64,000 bases of DNA from Clostridiales bacterium (GTDB lineage: Bacteria; Bacillota; Clostridia; Christensenellales; JAISNN01). The stretch's first letter is position 1. Every line of letters starts with the position of its first letter. The stretch spans positions 18,980 through 82,979 of the forward strand of contig JAISNN010000032.1 of NCBI GenBank assembly GCA_031276195.1, read 5' to 3'. Under the pieces are notes generated by a model that saw only the letters and a program-made list of their open reading frames with translations, had not been told where the DNA came from and did no database searches. Shown here one piece after another: positions 8,513 to 17,735 of this stretch. Made by a program: the position numbers and the translations under genes.

Positions 8513-11146
8513 ATGGCTGAAAAAAAATATGTTTATCTTTTTTCCGAAGCGGAGGGGGGCAAAGAGGCTAAGGCTCTTTTCGGAGGAAAAGGCGCGAATC
8601 TTGCGGAAATGACGAGGCTGGGAATGCCCGTGCCTCAGGGTTTCACGATCACGACGGAGGCTTGTACGAAATACTACGCCGACGGCGAAAAAATTTCGGA
8701 CGGCATAAAGGCGCAAATCTTTGAGAAACTCGCCGAAGTCGAAAAACAGCAGGGCAAAAAATTCGGAGACAAGGAAAATCCCTATCTCGTTTCCGTCCGT
8801 TCGGGGGCGAGAGCGTCGATGCCGGGCATGATGGACACGATCTTGAACCTCGGACTGAACGACGTTTCGGTCGAGGGGCTGGCGAAACAGACGGGAAATC
8901 CGCGTTTCGCGTACGACTGCTACAGACGCTTTATCCAGATGTACAGCGACGTCGTTTGCGGAGTCGAAAAATCGCACTTTGAAAAATATATCGACGAATA
9001 TAAGGCGGAACTTAACATCAAAAGCGACACGGAATTCACCGCCGAAAATCTCAAAGTCTTGATCGGCAAGTATAAGGCTTTTTATAAAAAAGAAAAGAAA
9101 TCCGACTTTCCGCAAGACCCGAAAGAGCAGTTGATCGGGGCGGTCGAGGCGGTTTTCCGTTCGTGGAACAATCCGCGCGCCAACGTTTACCGCAGAATGA
9201 ACGACATTCCGTCGAGTTGGGGAACGGCGGTCAACGTCCAATCGATGGTTTTCGGAAATATGGGCGACACCTCCGGCACGGGCGTGGCGTTCACGAGAAA
9301 CCCTTCGACGGGCGAAAACAAACTCTACGGCGAATTTTTGCTCAACGCGCAGGGCGAGGACGTCGTCGCGGGAATCAGAACTCCGCTCAAAATCGAAAAA
9401 TTGAAGGAAATCAATCCCGAAGCGTATAACCAATTCGTCGAAATCTCGTCCAAATTGGAAAATCACTATAAAGATATGCAGGATATGGAGTTCACCATAG
9501 AAAAGGGCAAACTCTATATGCTCCAAACCAGAAACGGAAAAAGAGCCGCCGCCGCCGCCGCGAAGATCGCGGTCGATCTCGTGAAAGAGGGCAAAATCAC
9601 CGAGAAAGACGCTCTCTTGCAGATCGATTCAAAGCAGTTGGATTCGCTTTTGCATTCCCGTTTCGAGGCGAGCGCGCTCAAAGCCGCAAAGCCGATAGGA
9701 CACGGGCTTCCGGCGTCGCCGGGCGCCGCGCAGGGCAAGATCTGTTTCAGTCAGGAGGAGGCTTTGGAAAAAGCCAAAGAAGGCAAGGTCATTTTGGTCA
9801 GACTCGAAACCTCACCCGAGGACATCGAAGGAATGAACGTCGCCGAGGGACTTTTGACCGCGAGGGGCGGCATGACGTCGCACGCGGCGGTGGTCGCCAG
9901 AGGTATGGGGAAATGCTGCGTCGCGGGCTGCGACGCTCTCGTCATAAACGAAGAGGAAAAAACCCTCAAAATCGGAGACAAAACCTATACGGGCGAGGAC
10001 AGTCTGTCGCTTGACGGCACGACGGGAAACATCTACGCGGGCAATATCCCCGTCGTTCCCCCGATCCTCCCCGACGACTACTATACCATTATGTCGTGGG
10101 CGGATAAGTATAAGGCTCTCGCCGTCAGAACCAACGCCGACACCCCCGCCGACGCAAAACAAGCGGTCGAATTCGGCGCGCAGGGAATCGGTCTTTGCAG
10201 AACCGAGCATATGTTTTTCGCGGAGGACAGAATCGCCGCGGTCAGAGAGATGATTCTCTCGAAAAACGTTACGGACAGAAAAAAGGCTTTGGCAAAAATT
10301 CTTCCGATGCAAAGAGAGGACTTTATCGGCATATACGAGGCTATGGGCGACCGTCCCGTAACCATAAGATATTTGGATCCCCCCCTGCACGAATTTTTGC
10401 CGCATAAAGACGAGGAAATCGCCGATCTCGCGAAAGAAATGGGCGTTTCGTTCGACGAATTAAAGGCGACGGTCGCGAGTCTTCACGAATTCAACCCGAT
10501 GATGGGGCACAGAGGCTGCCGTTTGTCCGTTTCGTTCCCCGAAATCGCCGAAATGCAGACGCGCGCGGTCATAGAGGCGGCGATCGCCGTCGGCAAAAAG
10601 GGCATAAAGGTCAAGCCCGAGATTATGATTCCGCTTGTGGGCGACGTAAAGGAATTTAAATTCGTAAAGGATATCGTGGACAAAACGGCGGCGGAAGTTT
10701 TGAAAGAAAAGAACGTTTCGATAGAGTATTCCGTAGGCACGATGATCGAGATTCCGAGAGCCGCGCTTTTGGCGGACGAAATCGCGGCGGAGGCGGCGTT
10801 TTTCTCCTTCGGAACGAACGATTTGACGCAGATGACCTTCGGATTCAGCCGCGACGACGCCGGGAAATTCCTTGCGGACTACTACGATAAAAAGATTTTC
10901 GAGAGCGATCCGTTCGCCAGACTCGACCAAAACGGCGTGGGTAAACTCGTCAAAATGGCTTCCGATCTCGGGAAATCGGTCAATCCGAAAATCAAACTCG
11001 GAATTTGCGGCGAACACGGCGGCGATCCGTCGTCCGTGGAGTTTTGCCATAAGATCGGCTTGAATTATGTCTCTTGCTCGCCGTTCAGAGTGCCGATCGC
11101 CAGACTTGCCGCCGCGCAAGCGAATATTAATTTTCCGAGAGGCTGA
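8513..11146 (+). CDS. ppdK: Pyruvate, phosphate dikinase
   Basis: An 877-residue enzyme, the usual PPDK length. Domains in order: N-terminal ATP-grasp nucleotide-binding region (GGKGANLAEMTRLGMPVPQG), central swivelling domain with the phosphohistidine loop GGMTSHAAVVARG (His at about 457), and C-terminal PEP/pyruvate barrel with GICGEHGGDPSSVEF carrying the catalytic Cys at about 832. It reversibly converts pyruvate, ATP and phosphate into PEP, AMP and pyrophosphate; in anaerobes it often runs in the glycolytic direction with pyrophosphate. The start has GGGAGG eight bases upstream. It stands alone, with a malic enzyme gene 13 kb away that feeds the same pyruvate node. Confidence 0.97.
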   Translation: MAEKKYVYLFSEAEGGKEAKALFGGKGANLAEMTRLGMPVPQGFTITTEACTKYYADGEKISDGIKAQIFEKLAEVEKQQGKKFGDKENPYLVSVRSGARASMPGMMDTILNLGLNDVSVEGLAKQTGNPRFAYDCYRRFIQMYSDVVCGVEKSHFEKYIDEYKAELNIKSDTEFTAENLKVLIGKYKAFYKKEKKSDFPQDPKEQLIGAVEAVFRSWNNPRANVYRRMNDIPSSWGTAVNVQSMVFGNMGDTSGTGVAFTRNPSTGENKLYGEFLLNAQGEDVVAGIRTPLKIEKLKEINPEAYNQFVEISSKLENHYKDMQDMEFTIEKGKLYMLQTRNGKRAAAAAAKIAVDLVKEGKITEKDALLQIDSKQLDSLLHSRFEASALKAAKPIGHGLPASPGAAQGKICFSQEEALEKAKEGKVILVRLETSPEDIEGMNVAEGLLTARGGMTSHAAVVARGMGKCCVAGCDALVINEEEKTLKIGDKTYTGEDSLSLDGTTGNIYAGNIPVVPPILPDDYYTIMSWADKYKALAVRTNADTPADAKQAVEFGAQGIGLCRTEHMFFAEDRIAAVREMILSKNVTDRKKALAKILPMQREDFIGIYEAMGDRPVTIRYLDPPLHEFLPHKDEEIADLAKEMGVSFDELKATVASLHEFNPMMGHRGCRLSVSFPEIAEMQTRAVIEAAIAVGKKGIKVKPEIMIPLVGDVKEFKFVKDIVDKTAAEVLKEKNVSIEYSVGTMIEIPRAALLADEIAAEAAFFSFGTNDLTQMTFGFSRDDAGKFLADYYDKKIFESDPFARLDQNGVGKLVKMASDLGKSVNPKIKLGICGEHGGDPSSVEFCHKIGLNYVSCSPFRVPIARLAAAQANINFPRG

Positions 11147-11304
11147 TTTCCGAAAGGTCAGGACGACGCCTTGATCGGAATATTATCAGATTAAAACGGT
11201 ATTAGAATCCGCGCGCGTAAATTTAAAATAGACTTTTTGACCGGTTTTAATTTATGCGCGTAGGTTATTAATACAAAAATATATGTAAATTTATATCAAT
11301 TCGC

Positions 11305-11333
11305 TTGCAAAAATTTTGAGTATGTGTTAATAT
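11305..11333 (+). promoter_or_regulatory. Probable promoter of rpsT
   Basis: TTGCAA, a 17-base spacer and TAATAT, about 60 bases before the rpsT start. Confidence 0.5.
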
Positions 11334-11390
11334 ATTCGGGTAAATTTAGCAAAACTATGATAAATTCGATAGAATTTTAAGGAGAAAGAC

Positions 11391-11669
11391 GTGCCTCAGA
11401 TCAAATCGCAGATAAAAAGAGTAAAAATTACCGCAATAGAGAACGATAGAAACGCCGCTAAAAGAAGCAGGGTTAAAAATATCGTCAAAAAATATAACGC
11501 CGTAATCGACGCGAAAGACGCCGCCGCCGCCGAAACGCTTTTGAGAGAAGCGGTCGGAGTCATCGAGAGCGCGTATCTCGACGGAATCTATAAGAGAAAT
11601 ACCGCGTCGAGAAAAATTTCCGCGCTTTCAAAAAAACTCTCGGCGTTGAAAAAAAACGCGGAAGCGTAA
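11391..11669 (+). CDS. rpsT: Small ribosomal subunit protein S20
   Basis: A 92-residue basic helical protein with the S20 pattern: an N-terminal IKSQIKRVKITAIENDRN helix, the KRSRVKNIVKKY stretch and a C-terminal Ala/Lys-rich helix ending KLSALKKNAEA. S20 binds 16S rRNA early in 30S assembly. The start codon is GTG, preceded by AAGGAG at the proper distance; a non-ATG start is common for rpsT and is used for autoregulation in some bacteria. It is a single-gene transcript with a strong terminator about 165 bases downstream. Confidence 0.95.
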   Translation: MPQIKSQIKRVKITAIENDRNAAKRSRVKNIVKKYNAVIDAKDAAAAETLLREAVGVIESAYLDGIYKRNTASRKISALSKKLSALKKNAEA

Positions 11670-11832
11670 AATCAAAACCGGTCGGTTTGAATTTCCGCCT
11701 TTTAAAAAAAACTTCCGCGGTAGAAAGCGCGGAGGCGTAAAACTTACCCGTTTGTTTTGAAGGGCGGATTTAAAGGTTCGGCTGGCGCGGTTTAAGAATA
11801 CGCGCAATAGTTATAGCAAAAATAAGGAAGAG

Positions 11833-11870
11833 TCTTGCGTTTTTTACGGGAAACGCAAGGCTTTTTTGCG
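11833..11870 (+). terminator. Intrinsic terminator downstream of rpsT
   Basis: Stem TCTTGCGTTT / AAACGCAAGG with an eight-base loop, then CTTTTTTG. Confidence 0.85.
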
Positions 11871-12295
11871 TTGTTTTTTATGGACTTCATTTAAAATAAA
11901 GAATGCGGAAGAAAAATTTTTTTTAAAAAAAGTTTTATTCCGCGCCCTTTTTGAAAAACTTTCCGTGATTTTGCGGCGTTAACGATGCGGTCTAAATATA
12001 TAGCGGATATATTTTTTGTCATACTAATGTTCGATTTAAAAGTTTAACCGCTATATATCACTTTACTTTTTCAAAGAATTATGTTATTCTTAAAGTGCGG
12101 AAAACTAAGAACCCGCATATGTGAATTAAAAGGGATATCGTTATGAAAACTAAGAACCCGCATATGTGAATTAAAAAGGAAGAGTATTCCGCTTTAAGAA
12201 TATACGATTTTAAAATATATAACGGGCGAAAACTAAAAAGAACGTCATACCGCTTTCAAAATACACAATTTCAAAATACGGAGGATTTAAAAAAG
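11871..12295. repeat. Spacer with repeat-family fragments
   Basis: Holds a diverged family-C hairpin (11915-11970). It also has an imperfect palindrome with ATATATAGCGG at 11996 and CCGCTATATAT at 12047, related to family B by its AAAGTTTAACCG end. A 33-base string containing AAAACTAAGAACCCGCATAT is repeated at about 12101 and 12145. No gene is seen in it. Confidence 0.6.
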
Positions 12296-12625
12296 ATGGG
12301 TCTTTTCGGTAAAAAGCCGGGTGGCGCGGCAATCGATGAATTTTGGTCGTTTTTTAAAAAAATATCTCCCGACATAACGGGCGGTTTCTCCGATAACGCG
12401 TCGATTTCACGCGTACTTCAAGCCGTAGATGCCGCCCTCTCTAAGATCTGTCCGAAATACGCGGGACGGTTTGAATTTGAATTCGGCTTACACCAAAACG
12501 GTTCGAAATATGAATTTTATTTTTTTCATTTGAGAAAACCGACGCTTGCCGCGCTTGCGCGCGCTTTAAAAAGACGTATGCCGGAATCGCTTAAAGCGAA
12601 ATGGAATTTTATAATCGGGGCGTGA
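12296..12625 (+). CDS. Uncharacterised 109-residue protein
   Basis: I do not recognise the family. The protein starts MGLFGKKPGG and has no signal peptide or membrane span. It contains a helical first half (FFKKISPDITGGFSDN, ISRVLQAVDAALSKICPKY), a strand-rich middle (FEFEFGLHQNGSKYEFYFFHLR) and a basic helix (LAALARALKRRM). Amphipathic pattern and codon use match the host genes, so it is probably a real cytoplasmic protein. An ACGGAGGA site lies about 12 bases before the ATG, a little far. No partner gene is adjacent: the next gene lies 480 bases away across a minisatellite. Confidence 0.6.
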   Translation: MGLFGKKPGGAAIDEFWSFFKKISPDITGGFSDNASISRVLQAVDAALSKICPKYAGRFEFEFGLHQNGSKYEFYFFHLRKPTLAALARALKRRMPESLKAKWNFIIGA

Positions 12626-12660
12626 AAAGCGCGCGGTGATTAATTTTTTTTAAAATAATC

Positions 12661-12698
12661 GATCGCCCCACCCCTGACCCCTCCCACGGAGGGGAATT
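12661..12698. repeat. GC-rich hairpin repeat (family A)
   Basis: TCGCCCCACCCCTGA then the CCCCTCC-CAC-GGAGGGG hairpin, directly downstream of the 109-residue gene. Confidence 0.85.
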
Positions 12699-12809
12699 AC
12701 GCCCGGATACGACTTGAAATGATATAAAAAACTTATATGAAAACATTATGTAAAGAATTCTATATGAAAAATACATAAAGACGCAACCTGAAAAATCGCG
12801 AAATAAGCA

Positions 12810-13050
12810 TAGAAATATATAAAAAACAAGCGAAAAACGTATAAAAAACAAGCGAAAAACGTATAAAAAACAAGCGAAAAACGTATAAAAAACAAGCGAA
12901 AAACGTATAAAAAACAAGCGAAAAACGTATAAAAAAACGGCGGAAAACGTATAAAAAAACGGCGGAAAAGGCATAAAAAACAAGCGAAAAACGTGTAAAA
13001 AAACGGCGGAAAAGACATAAAAACAAGCGTAAAAAAATAAAAAAAACAAG
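12810..13050. repeat. 22-bp minisatellite
   Basis: About ten tandem copies of a 22-base unit with core CAAGCGAAAAACGTATAAAA, with variants containing CGGCGGAAAA. Not a CRISPR array, because there are no unique spacers between the repeats. Minus-strand frames through it are low complexity. Confidence 0.9.
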
Positions 13051-13104
13051 CAAATCACAAAAAAACATAAAAAAACCGACGAATAATATTTGGAGATTTG
13101 ATTT

Positions 13105-14991
13105 ATGAAGCTTGACTACAAAAAAACGATCAAGGTCGGCACGGCTTTCGCGATTATTATGGTGTTTTGGACGTCCTACGACTATGTTGTGCCGCTCCTG
13201 TTAGAAAACGCTTTCGGGCTTTCCAACAGTATGCGCGGACTGATTATGGGCTTGGACAACCTGCTTTCGCTGTTTATGCTTCCGCTTTTCGGCAGAATTT
13301 CCGACAAACTTGTTTCAAAATACGGGAAACGCACCCCCTTTATCGTCGCCGGGACGCTCGTTTCCGCCGCGCTGATGATTTTTGTTCCCGTGTCCGCCGG
13401 GCGGCAGTTAAACGACGCGATGAATCTCCGCTATGAGATCACGGCGACTTTCGCCGCGGACGGAAGTTATCTCGCCGGCTACGCATACCAAAGCCGCGAC
13501 GGCGTTCTCGCGCTGAACGGAAACGGCGTTACGGAATACAAAGGCGCGGACGGGAAGGTCTATACGGGCGCGGACGCGGTGTACTCTATGCTGTATGAAA
13601 AGGGAAAGGGGACGGACGGCGTAAGCGGAAACGCCGACTACTGCGACTATCAATTCCTCAAAGCAAACGGAATCGATTTTGAAAAGTATATGGAAATCGC
13701 TCAAAACGGCGCGGCGGGCGCGAAAACCGCCGACGACGGCAAGACAAAATTTACCTTTTCGGACGATTACATAAAATATGTCAAGACGGGTATCAACAAC
13801 TACGCGAGCGACGAGGTGTACGAGACGATCACCAAACAAAACGTGGGTACGCTCGTCGTATATATGGTGATATTGTTCTTTGTTCTCGTGGCTATGGCGG
13901 TGTTCAGAAGTCCCGCAGTCGCGCTTATGCCCGACGTAACGCCCAAACCCCTCAGAAGCCAGGCGAACGCTATGATCAGTTTGGTAGGCGGCGCGGGAGG
14001 GGCGGTCGCTTTCTTGATATATACGATCGTTTTGTCCGTCAACCCGACGGCGTATACGCTTGTTTTCGGACTGGTCGCGCTCTCGATGCTGCTGCTGCTT
14101 GCCGCGTATTTGAGGTTTGTCAAGGAAAATAAACTCGTCGCGGAATGCGAGGCTCTCTGCGCCGAATACGGAATCAACGACGGCGGCGAAAACGACGAAG
14201 CGGAAAATGCCGCGTTAGGGAATCCCGAAAATAAAAAAGAAAACGTCGGATTTAAGAATTCCGAAAGCAAAGCGGCAAGCGCGGAATTAAAGAATTCCGA
14301 AAACAAAAAAGAAAATACCGCGTTAAATAATGCGGAAAATAAAACGGACGCGCCCTCAAAAAGGCTTAAAAAAGCGAAATTTATATCCTTTTTGTTGATT
14401 CTCGCTTCGATTTTTATGTGGTTTTTGGGCTATAACGCCGTGCAGTCAAACCTCTCGATATTCTTGACGAAAACACTCGGGCTGGGCGCGGGGATAGGCG
14501 GTTTGGTTTCGGGGCTTTCGATGGGAATTTCCGCCGTCGCCTTTATCCCCGTCGGAATGCTCGCCGTCAAAATCGGACGCAGAAAGTCTATTATATGCGG
14601 CTTTATACTCGCGGTCGTCTCATTTATGATGATCTATTTCTTCGCCGCCAACGCGGGGGGCGCGGTCGCCGTACTGTTCACGGTTTTTTATCTCCTCGCG
14701 GGTTTCGGGCTGATCATAGCGAACGTCAATACCTTTCCTATGGTCGTCGAACTTTCGACAAAAGATAAGGTAGGACGCTATACGGGCTTTTATTATACGG
14801 CGACGATGAGCGCGCAGGCGGTAACACCCTTTATCGCGGGGCTGGTTATGGATGCGGCGGCGGATAAATATTTGTTTTTGTATGCCGCGGCTTGCGTCGT
14901 CGCAGCGATCGTCTTGATGTTCTTTGTCAAACACGGCGACAGCAAGGCGATCCCTCCGAAATCGAAAATCGAAATGATCGGAGGGGATTGA
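13105..14991 (+). CDS. MFS transporter of the GPH (sugar:cation symporter) type
   Basis: A 628-residue polytopic membrane protein. Spans 1-3 (residues about 8-105) show the GPH/SLC45-like pattern, with LFGRISDKLVSKYGKRTPFI after span 2. A long hydrophilic, probably extracytoplasmic insert covers residues about 105-240. Further spans include FRSPAVALMPDVTPKPLRSQANAM at about 270, typical of this family. A charged cytoplasmic linker of about 60 residues has the quasi-repeat NSENKKEN/NAENKTD (residues 365-425). Six more spans follow. Likely substrate is a glycoside or oligosaccharide; it cannot be specified. The central insert and the Asn/Lys/Glu repeat linker make it about 150 residues longer than usual. 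Start supported by GGAG upstream. Confidence 0.8.
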   Translation: MKLDYKKTIKVGTAFAIIMVFWTSYDYVVPLLLENAFGLSNSMRGLIMGLDNLLSLFMLPLFGRISDKLVSKYGKRTPFIVAGTLVSAALMIFVPVSAGRQLNDAMNLRYEITATFAADGSYLAGYAYQSRDGVLALNGNGVTEYKGADGKVYTGADAVYSMLYEKGKGTDGVSGNADYCDYQFLKANGIDFEKYMEIAQNGAAGAKTADDGKTKFTFSDDYIKYVKTGINNYASDEVYETITKQNVGTLVVYMVILFFVLVAMAVFRSPAVALMPDVTPKPLRSQANAMISLVGGAGGAVAFLIYTIVLSVNPTAYTLVFGLVALSMLLLLAAYLRFVKENKLVAECEALCAEYGINDGGENDEAENAALGNPENKKENVGFKNSESKAASAELKNSENKKENTALNNAENKTDAPSKRLKKAKFISFLLILASIFMWFLGYNAVQSNLSIFLTKTLGLGAGIGGLVSGLSMGISAVAFIPVGMLAVKIGRRKSIICGFILAVVSFMMIYFFAANAGGAVAVLFTVFYLLAGFGLIIANVNTFPMVVELSTKDKVGRYTGFYYTATMSAQAVTPFIAGLVMDAAADKYLFLYAAACVVAAIVLMFFVKHGDSKAIPPKSKIEMIGGD

Positions 14992-15086
14992 GCAAAGCGG
15001 TCGTTATACTAATCCGTTTTCAAACTTTTAGCGTTAATATCTTAATTTTAACGTTAATATATCGTTAAAACGCGTCGCCTTTGTTT

Positions 15087-15169
15087 CTTATCCTTAATTG
15101 ACGTAAAGGGTAAATATCAAACCGTACGTTTCGCCCCGCCCCTTTGATCCCCCCCCCGCGGAGGGGAAT
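15087..15169. repeat. Long-form family A repeat
   Basis: TTCTTATCCTTAATTGACGT through a CAAACCGTACGTTTCGCCCC link to a GC-rich hairpin with a longer C run. Three more long forms lie near 26641, 56547 and 60412. The rest of the 14992-15307 spacer shows no gene. Confidence 0.75.
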
Positions 15170-15307
15170 AGCGGAAAACAAGTAAAATGCGGCGTGAAAA
15201 TATCAAATAAAAACCGTCGAAAAAGCGGAACGCGGTAAAAAAATATCAAATAAAAAAGTCATAAAAAAAGTGAAATACGGCACAAACAAGACTAAGGAGG
15301 GAAAGGT

Positions 15308-15988
15308 ATGTTCAAAATATTAGTCGTCGAGGACGATAAAAACATCCGCAAACTGATCGCGGGCTATTTGAAAAACGAAAATTACTCCGTCGTCGAGGCG
15401 GCGGACGGCGAAGAGGCGATGGAAAAATTTCTCGGCGAATTTTTCGATATGGTGGTTACGGATATTATGATGCCGTATATGAGCGGAACCGAACTTTGCG
15501 CGAAAATCAGAAAGAATAATAAGGACATCCCCATTCTTATGCTGACCGCGAAAGGCGCGTTGGAGGACAAAAAAGAGGGCTTCAAAAGCGGCGCGGACGA
15601 CTATATGGTCAAGCCTATCGATATGGACGAGATGGTTTTGAGGGTGCGCGCCCTTATGCGGCGGAGTAAAAACGCGCTGGACAAGATCATAAAGGTCAAT
15701 AACGTCGTCATAAACTACGAAAATCTCACCGTAACGTCGGGAGATAAGGTCATCGAAATGCCGAAAAAAGAATTTCAACTGATGTTTAAATTGGTTTCGA
15801 CGCCCGACAGAATCTTTACGAGAATGCAGCTTATGGACGAGATTTGGGGGTATGACAGCGAGAGCGACGACAGAACGGTGGACGTGCATATCAAGAGAAT
15901 ACGCGAAAAATTGGCGGATATCGACGACTTTGAAATCGTTACGATCAGAGGATTGGGGTATAAGGGCGCGATCAGACGTAAAAATTAA
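15308..15988 (+). CDS. OmpR/PhoB-family response regulator
   Basis: A 226-residue two-domain regulator. The receiver domain (1-120) has the acidic pocket EDD at 8-10, the phosphoacceptor Asp in VVTDIMMPYMSG (about 53), Thr in MLTAKG and Lys in DDYMVKPID. The winged-helix DNA-binding domain (about 130-223) ends in RTVDVHIKRIREKLADI and TIRGLGYKG, diagnostic of the OmpR class. AAGGAGGG lies ahead of the ATG. The histidine kinase gene follows 325 bases later and should be its partner. Target genes cannot be read from the window; the flanking symporter is only a candidate. Confidence 0.95.
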   Translation: MFKILVVEDDKNIRKLIAGYLKNENYSVVEAADGEEAMEKFLGEFFDMVVTDIMMPYMSGTELCAKIRKNNKDIPILMLTAKGALEDKKEGFKSGADDYMVKPIDMDEMVLRVRALMRRSKNALDKIIKVNNVVINYENLTVTSGDKVIEMPKKEFQLMFKLVSTPDRIFTRMQLMDEIWGYDSESDDRTVDVHIKRIREKLADIDDFEIVTIRGLGYKGAIRRKN

Positions 15989-16313
15989 CGATAGAATACC
16001 CGTTATACCGTTAAACGGCGCGGTAAAGTGCAAAAATAAAAGAAAAAAGGCTTTTCGGCGTTTTGAATTATAAAAAAAACGCGGTGAAAAGCGCGGTAAG
16101 AAACGGATACTAAAAGAAAAAAAGTGCTTTCGGCGTTTTGAATTCAAAAAGAGCCGCGGTGAAAAACGCGGTAAAGTGCAAAAATAAAAGAAAAAAGGCT
16201 TTTCGGCGTTTTGAATTATAAAAAAAACGCGGTGAAAAGCGCGGTAAGAAACGAATACTAAAAGGAAAAAGTTTTTTTCGGCGTTTTGAATTCCGGAAAA
16301 CGGCTTAAACGAA
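15989..16313. repeat. Tandem repeat between response regulator and kinase
   Basis: A unit of about 75 bases (GGCGTTTTGAATTATAAAAA, then a GCGGTGAAAAGCGCGGTAAG core) occurs at about 16045, 16130, 16205 and 16280. Copies at 16020-16110 and 16170-16260 are almost identical over 90 bases. The repeat separates two genes that would normally be adjacent. Confidence 0.8.
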
Positions 16314-17324
16314 ATGAAAAAACTCACTGTAAAACTTATATTTTCTTTATTCGTCATATTGTTTGTGGTGTCGCTTTTCGCGGGCTTTTTTCTCCTTATC
16401 CGTATGAACAACAGCGACAGCATAACCATAAGCCGCGACAATATGTTTTATTTTATCGTCATTATCGCCCTCTTGATCTTAATATTTTTTGCGTTCACGA
16501 CGGAATTCCTTGTCATCAGACGCATAAAAAAATTGACCGCGGCGGCGAAAATCATCGCGAAGGGTACGTTCGACTTCGATATAAACGACTACGCCGACGA
16601 CGAATTGAGCGAATTGACCGAAAATTTTAACCTTATGTTGAAAGCCTTGCGGTCGAACGAATATTTGAACAAGGAATTCGTGAACAACGTCTCCCACGAA
16701 TTCAAAACCCCCATAACGTCCTTGAAGGGATACGCCCAACTCTTAAAAAAAGACGGACTCAGCGACGCGGAAAGAAAGGAATATTCGGAAATAATCCTGA
16801 ACGAAGCCGAAAGACTTCATAAACTCTCTAAGGATTTGCTGCAACTTTCGTCGCTCGAAAGTTCGAATATCGTCAAGCAGACGGACAACGTGCGCCTCGA
16901 CGAACAGATAAAGCGCGTCATACTCCTTATGCAAAACGAATGGGAAAGAAAAAATATCGAAATGGTCGTCGATTTGGATCCGATCGTATACAGGGGCAAC
17001 GAGGAACTGCTCTATCTCGTCTGGCTGAACCTCATCTCGAACGCGATAAAATATACCGACGAAAACGGGCGCATAGAGATCAAACTTTTGGACGGGAAAA
17101 ACGTTACGTTTATCGTCAAGGACAACGGAATCGGAATCAAAAAGGAAAACCAAAGCAAGGTCTTCGAACATTTTTTTATCGGCGACAGATCGCGCGCGGA
17201 AGGAAGCAGCGGTCTCGGACTGCCCATTACGAAAAAAATAATCGATAAATTCAACGGAAATATTTCCTTTAAAAGCGAAGAGGGAAAAGGAACGGAGTTT
17301 ACCGTTTCGTTGAATAAAAATTAA
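16314..17324 (+). CDS. Membrane sensor histidine kinase
   Basis: A 336-residue kinase. Two membrane spans (about 6-28 and 44-66) enclose only about 15 outside residues, so it probably senses within or at the membrane. A HAMP segment (RRIKKLTAAAKIIAKGTF), the HisKA box NNVSHEFKTPITSLKGYAQ with the phospho-His, and an ATPase domain follow. The ATPase has the N box (NLISNAIKYTDENG), G1 (VKDNGIGI), an F box and G2 (GSSGLGLPITKKI). It pairs with the upstream OmpR-type regulator. No good ribosome site precedes the ATG at 16314; translation may start there weakly or at a nearby codon. Small extracytoplasmic loops of this kind are common in antibiotic- or envelope-stress sensors. Confidence 0.9.
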   Translation: MKKLTVKLIFSLFVILFVVSLFAGFFLLIRMNNSDSITISRDNMFYFIVIIALLILIFFAFTTEFLVIRRIKKLTAAAKIIAKGTFDFDINDYADDELSELTENFNLMLKALRSNEYLNKEFVNNVSHEFKTPITSLKGYAQLLKKDGLSDAERKEYSEIILNEAERLHKLSKDLLQLSSLESSNIVKQTDNVRLDEQIKRVILLMQNEWERKNIEMVVDLDPIVYRGNEELLYLVWLNLISNAIKYTDENGRIEIKLLDGKNVTFIVKDNGIGIKKENQSKVFEHFFIGDRSRAEGSSGLGLPITKKIIDKFNGNISFKSEEGKGTEFTVSLNKN

Positions 17325-17630
17325 ACGGCGTTTGCGCGGCCGTAAATTTTTTTTTCGTACCGTTACGGAAAAAATAGAGACGAATTTTAAGAATCGGCGT
17401 TAATTCCGTTTTCCGTGAGCGCGGACGTAAAGAGGCGTACGCGCTTTCGGTCGTTTTTTTGAACGGAAAACGGATATAGACGCGCTTGAAATTGCGTTTT
17501 TCTTGAATAAAATCAGACGTATATATGCTTATTTTTTATGGTTTTGTTGAATAAAATTAGATATCGATATGAAAAATTATGTTTTTTCGAGAGTTTTTTG
17601 CAAGAAAAATAAAAATTTTTCATAAAAGGC
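17325..17630. repeat. Spacer with degenerate copy of the P-type ATPase gene 3' end
   Basis: Bases about 17335-17405 (GGCCGTAAATTTTTT, CCGTTACGGAAAAAATAGAG, GACGAATTTTAAG) match the last codons of the ATPase gene at 21255-21320 and the extra copy at 21342-21395. No gene is seen here. Confidence 0.6.
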
Positions 17631-17659
17631 TTGACAAATTCATTTTTGTTGCATATAAT
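17631..17659 (+). promoter_or_regulatory. Consensus promoter of the AbiF RNA/gene module
   Basis: TTGACA, a 17-base spacer and TATAAT, all consensus, preceded by A/T tracts. Much stronger in appearance than the promoters of neighbouring genes. Confidence 0.85.
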
Positions 17660-17665
17660 AGTATC

Positions 17666-17720
17666 AACAGACTCCGACACGCCTCTCAACGATGCGTACC
17701 ACGTCGGGGCATTTTTTTTT
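17666..17720 (+). ncRNA. Candidate antitoxin-like structured RNA upstream of abiF
   Basis: A predicted transcript of about 55 bases between a consensus promoter and the abiF start. It folds into CTCCGAC (17672-17678) paired with GTCGGGG (17703-17709), enclosing an ACGC/GCGT stem and an unpaired CTCTCAACGAT segment. A run of ten T follows directly (17712-17720), so most transcripts should end before the gene. Abi_2/AbiF HEPN genes have been reported with small structured RNAs just upstream that restrain the protein; layout, size and terminator here fit that design. The exact 5' end is inferred from the promoter. Confidence 0.65.
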
Positions 17721-17735
17721 ATAAGGATTTGACAT

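Noticed and set aside
12810..13050. Possible CRISPR array
   Set aside because: Units are directly adjacent 22-base repeats without unique spacers; the same applies to 54195-54530, 55300-55620 and 56990-57215. No cas gene is present.
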